Below are positions 41,087-48,377 of a stretch of DNA of 64,000 nucleotides, piece after piece. This DNA comes from Candidatus Dormiibacterota bacterium. Its GTDB lineage: Bacteria; Vulcanimicrobiota; Vulcanimicrobiia; Vulcanimicrobiales; Vulcanimicrobiaceae. Numbering within the stretch: position 1 is the first letter of the stretch; every line of letters starts with the position of its first letter. The DNA lies in assembly GCA_035532035.1 (NCBI GenBank), contig DATKRS010000024.1:1-64000 (forward strand), given 5' to 3'. The translations under genes and the position numbers were made by a program. The notes under the pieces were generated by a model. That model searched no databases, was not told where the DNA came from, and saw only the letters and a program-made list of their open reading frames with translations.

Positions 41087-41485
41087 ATGGAACTATTGGA
41101 GCTCCTGAGGGGGTCTAAAACCATCATGGCTGAACGTCTGCCAACCGGCGAGCTGGTCCTGCTGACGAGGGACGTCCTCGAGGAGCATGTGCAGTTACGG
41201 CGGGAAAGAACCATACGGCTGGAGGATGTCCGCCAGACCATAGTTAGCCCGGATGCGATTTATGATGACGGGCGCCCCGCTCATAGCGCGAAGGGTAAAT
41301 ATTTTGCAACGAGGCTTAAGCCTGATCCGTATGGGACCGTCAAAGTGAAGAGACTAACCGTCCATCTCAAGCGTTGCAGGAAACTCGGGGTATTCCCGGT
41401 GTCGTTTGTTACAACAGCTATGCTAACCAGGAGGCTCCCGCCCCAGGCGAAGCTACGTTGGAAAAGAGATAGCGTGATCGTATGA
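41087..41485 (+). CDS. putative RNase-like toxin (PBECR/EndoU-like pattern)
   Basis: The protein (132 residues from ATG 41087) carries LLTRDVLEEHVQLRRERTIR, VRQTIVSPDAIYDD, GKYFATRL, VKRLTVHLKR and VSFVTTAMLTRRLP. The order (helix with EHV, then I-x-PD-x-I, a beta strand, then a final FVTTAMLTR strand) resembles phage-associated barnase/EndoU/RelE-like nucleases. This is a pattern match from memory, not a proven assignment. The following gene overlaps it by 4 nt (ATGATAATG), as in type II toxin-antitoxin pairs. Base composition is visibly less GC-rich than the flanks, suggesting transfer. Alternative starts: GTG 41042 or ATG 41126. Confidence 0.5.
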   Translation: MELLELLRGSKTIMAERLPTGELVLLTRDVLEEHVQLRRERTIRLEDVRQTIVSPDAIYDDGRPAHSAKGKYFATRLKPDPYGTVKVKRLTVHLKRCRKLGVFPVSFVTTAMLTRRLPPQAKLRWKRDSVIV

Positions 41486-41877
41486 TAATGCATGGAACAA
41501 TGAAGAGCGAAAGACAGGAGTTGAACGGCAAGCCATACACGCTAGACTTCGACCGTGATTTTCTGCATATCACAAAAGAGTCGCGACCGGTGGCCTTTTC
41601 AGACTATTTTCCGGTCCCGGGCGTTCCGAATGAGTACATTATCATCGACTTCGACAAGGACGCTCGCGTTGTTGGCTACGCTTTTGAGGGGATCTTAGTG
41701 CGGTGGGCTGATCGATCCCTCAAGAACCGGATTGCGCTCGCCTTAGCCCGGGCGGGGATGAATGCAAAAAGCGTGTCCCTGGCTTCGCGCATCATTGCAG
41801 AGGCGGCTAAGCAATTCATAGGTAGCGCAGTTCCTAGCACGGACGCAAACGGCCGACTCCCTGCATACGCCCGCTAA
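41482..41877 (+). CDS. putative partner/antitoxin, DUF2283-like core
   Basis: The 131-residue protein (start ATG 41482; internal ATGs at 41488 and 41497) has a beta-rich middle part with YTLDFDRDFLHITKESRP and YIIIDFDKDARVVGYAFEG. This echoes the DUF2283 pattern (a D-x-L-x-I strand, then DYDEDGRVVGIEI), a small-protein family often found beside DUF4258-type toxin candidates. The C-terminal helix (SLKNRIALALARAGMNAKSV, then IIAEAAKQF) could mediate toxin binding. Low GC and coupling to the preceding gene support a two-gene module inserted between divIVA and the flagellar genes. The role is inferred only. Confidence 0.5.
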   Translation: MIMHGTMKSERQELNGKPYTLDFDRDFLHITKESRPVAFSDYFPVPGVPNEYIIIDFDKDARVVGYAFEGILVRWADRSLKNRIALALARAGMNAKSVSLASRIIAEAAKQFIGSAVPSTDANGRLPAYAR

Positions 41878-41985
41878 AGCGCATGCAGAGGGTCGCTTAC
41901 GGCCGCCTGGCGGTTCTTCGGCGATTCACGCGGCGGTAACAAGGCCGTAACCACGATGCAATAGCGCCGCGGTACGCTCGGCGCG

Positions 41986-42504
41986 ATGGACGCAATCGCC
42001 TGGGCGGCAAGCGCGATGGTCGCCGCACGAACGCGGCTCGAAATCGCTGCCGACAATCTCGCAAACGTTTCGACCGACGGTTTTCGCGGTAGCCTCGCGC
42101 GCGGTTCGTTGACGGCGCGCGGCGTCGCTATCGCGCGCGCGCCGATCGCGCGCCACGGCGCCTTGATGCACACGGGCCGCACCGACGATCGCGCAATCGT
42201 CGGAGACGGCGCGTTTCTCTTGCGCGACGCGCGAGGGCGGATCGTCGAGACGCGAAGCGGCGCCTTCGTACGGGGCGCAGATGGCAGGCTGCGCGACGAT
42301 GCGGGGCGCGTGCTCGTTGCAACGCGCCTTTCGCGCGGGAGCAGCGTGCGCAGCGGATTTCTCGAAGCCGCAAACGTGGACGCGATCGGCCAAATGGTAG
42401 CGATGCTGGCGGCTCAGCGCGGCTTCGAGAGCGCGGAACACGTCGTCGCGGCGATCGATCGGACGCGGCACGAAGCGGCGAGCGACGTCGCCAAGGCGGC
42501 GTAG
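41986..42504 (+). CDS. flagellar rod protein, FlgF/FlgG type (short)
   Basis: The 172-residue protein starts WAASAMVAARTRLEIAADNL followed by ANVSTDGFRG. This is the N-terminal D0 helix of flagellar rod/hook proteins, in which ANNLAN-VxTxGFK is the typical form. The C-terminal D0 helix is EAANVDAIGQMVAMLAAQRG. Between them the body is reduced to about 100 residues, so it is a shortened FlgF-like rod subunit. It would be exported by the flagellar type III system. It abuts flgG with no gap. Confidence 0.85.
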   Translation: MDAIAWAASAMVAARTRLEIAADNLANVSTDGFRGSLARGSLTARGVAIARAPIARHGALMHTGRTDDRAIVGDGAFLLRDARGRIVETRSGAFVRGADGRLRDDAGRVLVATRLSRGSSVRSGFLEAANVDAIGQMVAMLAAQRGFESAEHVVAAIDRTRHEAASDVAKAA

Positions 42505-43230
42505 ATGGACCGTGCTTTGTACGCGGCTGCAACCGGAATGGCGGCGCAGCAGCTCAACCTCGACGTTCTCGCAAACGACCTCGCCAACGCGGACGTCGCC
42601 GGCTTCAAAGGATCGGCCGCGAGCTTCACGGAGCTCGCCGCGCCGGGCGAGGTCGGCTTGGGAACGGTGGCGCTTGGCGAGCACGTCGTGCTCGCGCAAG
42701 GGCGCCTCTCGAAGGCAACGGGTTCGTTCGACATGGCGATCGACGGGCCGGGGTTTTTCGCCGTGACCGGCAATCGCGGGGAGCGCGCGTACACGCGGGA
42801 CGGCGAGTTCTCGCGCGGCGCCGACGGTAGGCTGCGCAACGCACTTGGCTACGCGCTCGACGGCGTGCGCATTCCAAACGACGCGATCTCCGCGGCCGTC
42901 GCGCAAGACGGCACGGTCAGCGTGACGACGGCGCGCGGCAACGCCGTCGCCGGACGCGTTACGCTGGCGCAGTTCCCAGCGCCCGAACATCTGCGCAGCC
43001 TCGGCGGTACGCTCTTTGAAGCAACCCGCGCCTCCGGAACGCCGCGACTCCTCGCCCCGGGAGGGCGAGGACCGCGCGTCCGCTTCGGCATGCTCGAGGA
43101 GTCGAACGTCTCGATCATCGAGGCGATGATGTCCATGCTTGCAGCGCAACGCGCGTACGAGGCCGACGCCAAAGGCGTCCAGGCCGCAGACGAGATGCTG
43201 CGCATCGCCAACAACCTGCAGCGTGGATAG
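42505..43230 (+). CDS. flgG: flagellar distal rod protein FlgG
   Basis: The 241-residue rod protein has LYAAATGMAAQQLNLDVLAN and DLANADVAGFKGSAASF at the N-terminus. The central body contains FDMAIDGPGFFAVTG and GERAYTRDGEFSRGADGRL, and the C-terminal helix is LEESNVSIIEAMMSMLAAQR followed by AYEADAKGVQAADEML. These are the canonical FlgG segments. Its ATG follows the short rod gene's stop directly, and its last codons overlap the GTG of the rod-binding protein gene. Confidence 0.93.
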   Translation: MDRALYAAATGMAAQQLNLDVLANDLANADVAGFKGSAASFTELAAPGEVGLGTVALGEHVVLAQGRLSKATGSFDMAIDGPGFFAVTGNRGERAYTRDGEFSRGADGRLRNALGYALDGVRIPNDAISAAVAQDGTVSVTTARGNAVAGRVTLAQFPAPEHLRSLGGTLFEATRASGTPRLLAPGGRGPRVRFGMLEESNVSIIEAMMSMLAAQRAYEADAKGVQAADEMLRIANNLQRG

Positions 43231-43420
43231 CGCGGCCGCTCGGCAGGCTGGCGTCGTTTTCGAGGCGATGCTCCTGCAGATGACGCTCGCGCCGCTCGCG
43301 CGATCGGATGCGGCGCTCGGCAGGCTCGGAATGGCGTACGTTGCACAGTCGGTCGCGGAGCACGACGCGCGCGGTTTCGGCGCGGCGATCGCCGCATGGT
43401 TGGAGCGCCGCCATGCCTGA
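43223..43420 (+). CDS. FlgJ-type rod-binding protein, minimal form
   Basis: The 65-residue product begins at GTG 43223 inside the last codons of flgG. It consists only of the rod-binding domain: RQAGVVFEAMLLQMTLAPLA, then LGRLGMAYVAQSVAEHDARG and FGAAIAAWLERRH. FlgJ proteins of proteobacteria add a muramidase domain, which is absent here as in many other phyla. It assists rod assembly in the periplasm. The gene ends 8 nt inside the sigma factor gene. Confidence 0.75.
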   Translation: MDSAAARQAGVVFEAMLLQMTLAPLARSDAALGRLGMAYVAQSVAEHDARGFGAAIAAWLERRHA

Positions 43421-44087
43421 TCGCGACGCACGCGTGCGCGCGCTGCTGCCGCTCGTTCGCCGCATCGCGCGGCGGGTTCATCGCGTGATTCCCCGCGCGG
43501 ATCTCGGCGACTTGATCGGCGATGGAAGCGTGGGCCTCGTCCGGGCGGTCGACGCGTACGATCCGTCGCGCGGTGTGACGCTCGAGTATTTCGCGCGCAA
43601 GCTCATCGTCGGTGCGATGCTCAACGGCTTGCGCCGGCTCGACTCCGTACCGGAGCGCGTGCGCCGCACCGCGCGCCTCGGGGAGCGCGAACGTTACACG
43701 CTTGCCGTGATGCACGGTACGGTACCATCGACGCGCGAGATGGCGCGCCGCTACCCCGGGTTCGAGCGAGCCGAATGTGCTGCGTATCGCTCGCTCGCGC
43801 TCTCGCTCGACGCGCCGCTGCCCCTCGGAGAGCGCCTGACGCCCGACGCCGGGGCAGATCCGGCGTGCCTGACGGCCGACAACGACGAGCGCGCCTATCT
43901 GCAGTCACTCGTCTGCGCGCTTCCGGAGCGGCAGCGCCGCCTGCTTCTCGCGCACTACTATGGCGCGGAGTCGCTGCGCCGCATCGGCGCTGCGTGGAAC
44001 ATCTCCTCGCAACGAGCGTCGCAGATACATATCGCGGCGATCGCGCGTCTGCGCAAGGCGTTTTATGCTGCGTCGCGTCGAGTCTGA
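43413..44087 (+). CDS. sigma-70 family factor, FliA/WhiG-like
   Basis: The 224-residue sigma factor has region 2 at RIARRVHRVIPRADLGDLIG, DGSVGLVRAVDAYDPSRGVT, LEYFARKLIVGAML. A region-3-like middle follows (TVPSTREMARRYPGFE). Region 4 is LPERQRRLLLAHYYGAESLR with RIGAAWNISSQRASQIHIAA. The YFARKLIVGAMLNGLR form and the location behind flgF-flgG-flgJ indicate a flagellar (FliA-like) sigma factor that could direct late flagellar genes. It overlaps its neighbours on both sides. Confidence 0.88.
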   Translation: MPDRDARVRALLPLVRRIARRVHRVIPRADLGDLIGDGSVGLVRAVDAYDPSRGVTLEYFARKLIVGAMLNGLRRLDSVPERVRRTARLGERERYTLAVMHGTVPSTREMARRYPGFERAECAAYRSLALSLDAPLPLGERLTPDAGADPACLTADNDERAYLQSLVCALPERQRRLLLAHYYGAESLRRIGAAWNISSQRASQIHIAAIARLRKAFYAASRRV

Positions 44088-44373
44088 CGATGCCCTCGAG
44101 CGCGGGGACCTACGCGCGCTCGCGCCGCGCGAGAACGCTGCAGTACCGTCGCTGCAGCTCGACGCGGACGCGCACGCCGAGCTTCTGCCGCACGGCCATC
44201 CGAAGTGGGTGCGCGACGGCGTCGCGATATCGTCGCGCGCGCGCGAGCTGCTTACGCGGGTTCGGCCGGTCGTCGTGCGCGTGCTGCACTTCTGGGATCA
44301 CGGCGTACGCGCCATTCTCGTCAGCGGCCGGCGGGTGCACGTCGATCCCAGCGGCTGCTACCGAACCGAGTGA
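44065..44373 (+). CDS. hypothetical protein, 102 aa, end of flagellar run
   Basis: The gene starts at ATG 44065 within the last codons of the sigma factor. The product has a charged N-terminus (RRVESDDALERGDLRALAPR) and a C-terminal beta-rich segment (VVVRVLHFWDHGVRAILVSG, RRVHVDPSGCYRTE). I recognise no family. The overlap and shared direction suggest co-translation with the sigma factor, possibly as an anti-sigma or flagellar accessory protein, but nothing in the sequence shows this. Confidence 0.55.
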   Translation: MLRRVESDDALERGDLRALAPRENAAVPSLQLDADAHAELLPHGHPKWVRDGVAISSRARELLTRVRPVVVRVLHFWDHGVRAILVSGRRVHVDPSGCYRTE

Positions 44374-44376
44374 AGG

Positions 44377-44401
44377 GGGTTCTTACGGCGGGTTCTTACG
44401 G
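44377..44401. repeat. two direct repeats upstream of RHH-protease module
   Basis: GGGTTCTTACGG occurs at 44377-44388 and again at 44390-44401, separated by one base. The pair lies directly before TTGACC (44402-44407), a candidate -35 box for the RHH gene. The 13-base spacing, just over one helical turn, would place bound proteins on the same face. It may be an additional regulator site or the trace of an insertion junction after the flagellar run. Confidence 0.6.
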
Positions 44402-44431
44402 TTGACCGAGTGGATGCTAACATGTTAGCAT
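44402..44431 (+). promoter_or_regulatory. promoter with 18-bp palindromic operator
   Basis: ATGCTAACATGTTAGCAT at 44414-44431 is a perfect inverted repeat of nine bases per arm. Upstream is TTGACC (44402-44407); TAGCAT (44426-44431), inside the right arm, can serve as -10 at a spacing of 18. Repressor binding would cover the -10 box. The next gene encodes a protein with a ribbon-helix-helix-like N-terminus, so autorepression is the natural inference. A transcript starting a few bases later would be almost leaderless at ATG 44440. Confidence 0.7.
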
Positions 44432-44439
44432 CGGATGAC

Positions 44440-44838
44440 ATGAACGACAGCGAGACGCAGCTCGGGCTTCGTAAGTTTCCGCGGAGGCTCGCGCGAGAGG
44501 TAAAGAAGGCTGCGGCTGAACGAGGCATCACGTTGACGCAGTTCATGGTCGCGGCGGCGACCAATCAACTTCGCGGTCGTCGCTCACCGAGCGTCAACGC
44601 GGAACTCGAACGAGACGTTGCTTGGTACGACCGCCACCGAAAGGCGTTCGAGAAGGAGTATCCCTTCGGGATGAACCTCGCAATCGTCGGTCAGAAGGTG
44701 GTCGACTGCGACGAGGATGTCTGGGACCTGTCGGAGCGGCTAAGTAAGAAGTACGGGCGCCGGCCGATTTTTATGCCGCGCATTGGCGAGATGCTGCCCA
44801 AGGTCATGACCGTGAGATCCCCGCGATTCGTGCGATGA
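44440..44838 (+). CDS. RHH-like regulator with DUF5678-like C-terminal domain
   Basis: The 132-residue protein starts with TQLGLRKFPRRLAREVKKAA followed by AERGITLTQFMVAAATNQLR, a ribbon-helix-helix pattern (basic strand, two helices). The second half (VAWYDRHRKAFEKEYPFGMN, LAIVGQKVVDCDEDVWDLSE, RLSKKYGRRPIFMPRI) resembles DUF5678: helix, then AIV-x-x-x-VV, then helix, then PIF strand. The palindrome just upstream is its likely operator. Its stop overlaps the protease start (ATGA). The layout looks like an antitoxin/partner plus effector pair. Earlier in-frame ATGs at 44413 and 44422 would place the start within the operator. Confidence 0.65.
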   Translation: MNDSETQLGLRKFPRRLAREVKKAAAERGITLTQFMVAAATNQLRGRRSPSVNAELERDVAWYDRHRKAFEKEYPFGMNLAIVGQKVVDCDEDVWDLSERLSKKYGRRPIFMPRIGEMLPKVMTVRSPRFVR

Positions 44839-45203
44839 GCGTACCGTACAGCGACGACTACGAGCCGCCTGCACCCGCTTTGGACATCGCCATTGTGTCG
44901 CCAAATAACTGCGCCGGACGCGTGCTCAGCAGGGCGCTTGTTGACACCGGATCCGACGGCACAATTCTGGAATGCGGGATCGCCGCACAAATCAGTCTGC
45001 CCTTCCTCGGGTACATTCAAGTAAGAGGCATCCACGGTCGATCGGAGTACGCTCCCGTTCTACGCGCAATCATCGAAATGCCCCCGTATCGATTCGAGAC
45101 GATCGTTGCAGAGCTTGGCGGAGAGACGATACTCGGCCGCGACATCCTGAACCGGCTTTCGCTACGCCTCGACGGGCCGAAGCTGCAGCTATCGGTGTCC
45201 TAG
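44835..45203 (+). CDS. retropepsin-like aspartic protease
   Basis: The 122-residue single-domain protein has SRALVDTGSDGTILECGIAA with the Asp-Thr-Gly of aspartic proteases near residue 37, a flap-like segment (IHGRSEYAPVLRAIIEMPPY) and the C-terminal ETILGRDILNRLSLRLDG, the usual LGRD-x-L end of bacterial and retroviral retropepsins. One domain provides one catalytic Asp, so a homodimer is expected. It has no signal peptide, so it is probably cytosolic. It is translationally coupled to the RHH/DUF5678-like gene. Substrate unknown; the partner protein itself is an obvious candidate. Confidence 0.8.
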   Translation: MSVPYSDDYEPPAPALDIAIVSPNNCAGRVLSRALVDTGSDGTILECGIAAQISLPFLGYIQVRGIHGRSEYAPVLRAIIEMPPYRFETIVAELGGETILGRDILNRLSLRLDGPKLQLSVS

Positions 45204-45302
45204 CGGGGACCGGCGGCACCTCGTGATGCTACAGGGTGATGCGGAAGCGAAGCGCTTGCGCGCAGCCGAGCGCGGGCTTTACCAGCAGCATCGCGCCGCC
45301 TC

Positions 45303-46091
45303 TCACGTCGTTGGTAAGGTCTTCTCGATGAGGTCTGCCAACTGCGGGGCGCTTGCGTCTGCGGTCGCCATGACTTCTTGGTGCGTCGTCTCCGCAGCAC
45401 CGACGACGTTCGTGATGAGGCTGAACGCGAGCACCTCCATGCCGAGTGCCCGTGCCAAGATCGTTTCGAGGACCGTCGACATGCCGACCGCGTCGCCGCC
45501 GATCGTGCGCAGATAGCGCGCTTCCGCGAGCGTCTCGTAACTCGGCCCGAGCAGACCGACGTAGACGCCCTCGCGCAGCCGGTGCGCGTGCGTCGCGTGG
45601 CTTCGCGCAACGTCGCGCAATCGCGACGCGTACGCATTGGCCATGTCCACGAACGGATTCTCGAACCCCGCGCCGAGCAGCGGATTCGTGCCGGTGAGAT
45701 TGAGATGATCGGCGACGAGCATGAGGTCGCCGGCGCCGTATGCGGGGTTGAGCGCCCCCGCGGCGTTCGTCAGCACGATCGTGCGGGCGCCCGCGGCGCG
45801 CGCGAGGCGCACGCCGGCGGTGACCTGCGCGGGCGTAAAACCTTGATACAGGTGCGCGCGTCCGGAGAAGGCCAGAACGCGTCGCCCGCACCACGTGCCG
45901 ACGAGCGCTTCCCCGCGATGCCCCGGCAGCGCTGAGAACGGCAGCGACGTCAGGCGGTCATAGGGAATCGCGATGCGCTCGAAGCCCTTGCCCAAAGCCT
46001 TCGCGAGGCCGCTTCCCAGCACGATGGCGACGTCGATAGTGCCGCCGGCGGTGTCGCGAATGAGGGCCGCGTCCGGTTCGATCGCATTCAT
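45303..46091 (-). CDS. punA: purine nucleoside phosphorylase (trimeric class)
   Basis: The 262-residue enzyme cleaves purine nucleosides with phosphate. Motifs: VAIVLGSGLAKALGKGF (phosphate site), FSALPGHRGEALVG, FSGRAHLYQGFTPAQVTAGV, VLTNAAGALN, LGPSYETLAEARYLRTIGGD and VGMSTVLETI. This is the mammalian-type trimeric family. Its ATG overlaps the gpmI stop (ATGA). It closes the rqcP-whiA-glycolysis operon. The pyrimidine counterpart lies at 63 kb. Confidence 0.93.
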   Translation of the reverse strand: MNAIEPDAALIRDTAGGTIDVAIVLGSGLAKALGKGFERIAIPYDRLTSLPFSALPGHRGEALVGTWCGRRVLAFSGRAHLYQGFTPAQVTAGVRLARAAGARTIVLTNAAGALNPAYGAGDLMLVADHLNLTGTNPLLGAGFENPFVDMANAYASRLRDVARSHATHAHRLREGVYVGLLGPSYETLAEARYLRTIGGDAVGMSTVLETILARALGMEVLAFSLITNVVGAAETTHQEVMATADASAPQLADLIEKTLPTT

Positions 46092-47620
46092 CGTCGGTAT
46101 CCTTCGACACGAGTCAGGAGGTTCGTGCCGGTCATTGCGCGTGGAATCGGCAAGCCCATGAGCGAGAGCAGGGTCGGCGCAACGTCCCCCAGCTTGCCTC
46201 CGGATGCGAGATGCACGTCGAGGTTCGCGGCGACGAGCACGAAGGGCACGCGGTTCGTCGTGTGCGCAGTGAGCGGATTGCCGGCAGCGTCGATCTTCTC
46301 TTCGGCATTACCGTGATCGGCCGTGATCGCGAGCAGGCCGCCCGCATCGATTGCGGCGGGGCCGAGACGCGCGAGCTGCGTGTCGAGAAACTCGACGGCC
46401 TCAACGGTCGGCTTCCAGGCGCCGGTGTGGCCCACCATGTCCGCGTTCGCGTAGTTCATGACGATCGCATCGTACGTACCGCTCGCGATTGCCTGCAGCG
46501 CGTAGTCCGTGATCTCGCGGGCCCGCATCGCCGGCGCACGATCGTACGTTTGAACGCTGCGGTCCGAGGGGATGAGCTCGCGGTCTTCGCCCGGCAACGG
46601 CTGCTCGCGGCCGCCGTTGAAAAAGTACGTCACGTGCGCGTACTTCTCGGTCTCGGCGAGGCGGAGCTGCCGTAACCCCGCGCGCGACAGAACGTCGCCG
46701 AAGGTGTCGAGCTGCGGTCGTGGCCCGAAGAGCACCGGGTTCGGATAGGTCTCGTCGTACTTCGTCATCGTCGCAAAAAGGCCGTCGCGCCAGCTTCCCG
46801 TCGCCAGCGCTTCGTTGAAGAGCGTCGTGAGCTGGCGCGCGCGATCGGGACGAAAGTTGAAGAAGATGCACGCGTCGCCGTCGCGCACGGGACGCGGCTC
46901 CCCCACGATCGTCGGCCGAACGAACTCATCGCTCTCGTCGCGCGCGTAGGCGTTGCGAATCGCCGTCGCTGCGTCGGGCGCACGAAACTCCGCGACGCCG
47001 CGCGCGAGCATCGCAAACGCAGCCTGCGTGCGCTCCGGGCGCTTGTCGCGGTCCATCGCGTAAAAGCGCCCGCAGATCGTCGCGATCGCTGCGGGCCGGC
47101 CGATCTTCGCCAGGCGCGCGTCGAGTTGCGCTGCGTACTGGAGGGCCGAGCGCGGCGGGACGTCGCGCCCGTCGAGGAACGCGTCGACGACGAACGGCAC
47201 GCTTGCGGCAACCGCGGCGTCGGCGAGCGCGAAGAGATGCGCGATCGCGCTGTGCACGCAGCCGTCGGAGAGCAGACCCATCAGGTGGAGCGTTCCGCCC
47301 GTGCGCCGCACGTGCGCGAGCACCGCCTGCAGCGTTGGGTTCTTCGCGAACTCGCCGCGCGCGATGTCTTCGTCGATGAGCGTCACGCCCTGCGGCACGA
47401 CGCGTCCCGCGCCGAGATTTAAATGGCCGACCTCGCTGTTGCCCATGATGCCCTTGGGCAACCCGACCTGCTCCCCCGAGGCATCGAGCGTCGTGTGCGG
47501 ATACCGCTCGAGAAGTCCGCGCCAATACGGCAGCGCCGCTGCGGCGATGGCGTTGCCGTGGGAATCGCTGCGACAGCCCCAGCCGTCGAGGATGGCGAGC
47601 ACGACCGGCCGATACGTCAC
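46088..47620 (-). CDS. gpmI: cofactor-independent phosphoglycerate mutase
   Basis: The 510-residue Mn-dependent enzyme interconverts 3- and 2-phosphoglycerate. Motifs: LAILDGWGCRSDSHGNA, LPKGIMGNSEVGHLNLGAGR (phospho-Ser in GNSEVGH), FLDGRDVPPRSA, CGRFYAMDRDKRPERT, FFNFRPDRARQLT, MNYANADMVGHTG and ITADHGNAE. The length is exactly that of the family. GTG 47620 overlaps the tpiA stop (GTGA). Enolase, the next pathway step, is not in this operon. Confidence 0.96.
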   Translation of the reverse strand: MTYRPVVLAILDGWGCRSDSHGNAIAAAALPYWRGLLERYPHTTLDASGEQVGLPKGIMGNSEVGHLNLGAGRVVPQGVTLIDEDIARGEFAKNPTLQAVLAHVRRTGGTLHLMGLLSDGCVHSAIAHLFALADAAVAASVPFVVDAFLDGRDVPPRSALQYAAQLDARLAKIGRPAAIATICGRFYAMDRDKRPERTQAAFAMLARGVAEFRAPDAATAIRNAYARDESDEFVRPTIVGEPRPVRDGDACIFFNFRPDRARQLTTLFNEALATGSWRDGLFATMTKYDETYPNPVLFGPRPQLDTFGDVLSRAGLRQLRLAETEKYAHVTYFFNGGREQPLPGEDRELIPSDRSVQTYDRAPAMRAREITDYALQAIASGTYDAIVMNYANADMVGHTGAWKPTVEAVEFLDTQLARLGPAAIDAGGLLAITADHGNAEEKIDAAGNPLTAHTTNRVPFVLVAANLDVHLASGGKLGDVAPTLLSLMGLPIPRAMTGTNLLTRVEGYRR

Positions 47621-48375
47621 GCCGCTTTGTCGCAAGCGAGGCGAACGAGCGCTGCGAACGCCGCGGCATCGAGCGACGCGCCGCCGACGAGCCCGCCGCG
47701 GCAGTGCTGCGTCGCGAGATACGCTGCGAAGTTGGCCGGCGTGACGCTTCCGCCGTAGAGCAGCGGTGTGTGCTCGAGCCCGGCGACGCTGCCGCGGATG
47801 AGCGCCATGACGCGGGCGGCTTCGCCGGGCTCGCAACTCTTTGCCGTGCCGATTGCCCAAATCGGCTCGTACGCGATCGCGATGTCGTGCAAGCGCTCCG
47901 GTGCGATCCCCTCGAGCGCGGCGCGCGTCTGCGCCGAGACGCGCTCGTCGGTCGCGCCCGACGCGCGCTCTTCGCTCGTCTCGCCTACTGCCACGACCGG
48001 CGTCAGCCCGTGCTCGAGTGCGGCGCGCACCTTGCGGTTCACGTCGGCGTCGGTTTCGCCGAAATAGCGGCGGCGCTCGGAGTGACCGACGATCACGTAG
48101 CGCACGCCGAGCTCGACGAGCATCGGCGGCGCGATCTCGCCGGTGAATGCGCCGGCGTTCGCCCAGTGCATGTTCTGCGCGCCGAGCGCAACCGCGCTCT
48201 CGCGTGCGGCGGCGCGCACCGCGGCGAGCGCCGTAAATGGAGGAGCGAGCACGACCTCGACATCGCGCTCGTGCAGCTGCGCGCCGTCGAGCGACGCGAC
48301 GATGACGCGCGCGAGCTCGCCGGCCTGCGCCGCGGTCTCGTGCATCTTCCAGTTCCCGACGACGAGACGCCGCAC
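47617..48375 (-). CDS. tpiA: triosephosphate isomerase
   Basis: The 252-residue TIM-barrel enzyme has VVGNWKMHETAAQAGEL (catalytic Lys), ALGAQNMHWANAGAFTGEIA, VIVGHSERRRYFGETDADVN (catalytic His), IAYEPIWAIGTAKSCEPGEA (catalytic Glu) and LLYGGSVTPANFA. It starts at GTG 48375, two bases after the pgk stop, and overlaps gpmI downstream. Part of the five-gene lower-glycolysis/purine run. Confidence 0.97.
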   Translation of the reverse strand: MRRLVVGNWKMHETAAQAGELARVIVASLDGAQLHERDVEVVLAPPFTALAAVRAAARESAVALGAQNMHWANAGAFTGEIAPPMLVELGVRYVIVGHSERRRYFGETDADVNRKVRAALEHGLTPVVAVGETSEERASGATDERVSAQTRAALEGIAPERLHDIAIAYEPIWAIGTAKSCEPGEAARVMALIRGSVAGLEHTPLLYGGSVTPANFAAYLATQHCRGGLVGGASLDAAAFAALVRLACDKAA

Positions 48376-48377
48376 GT

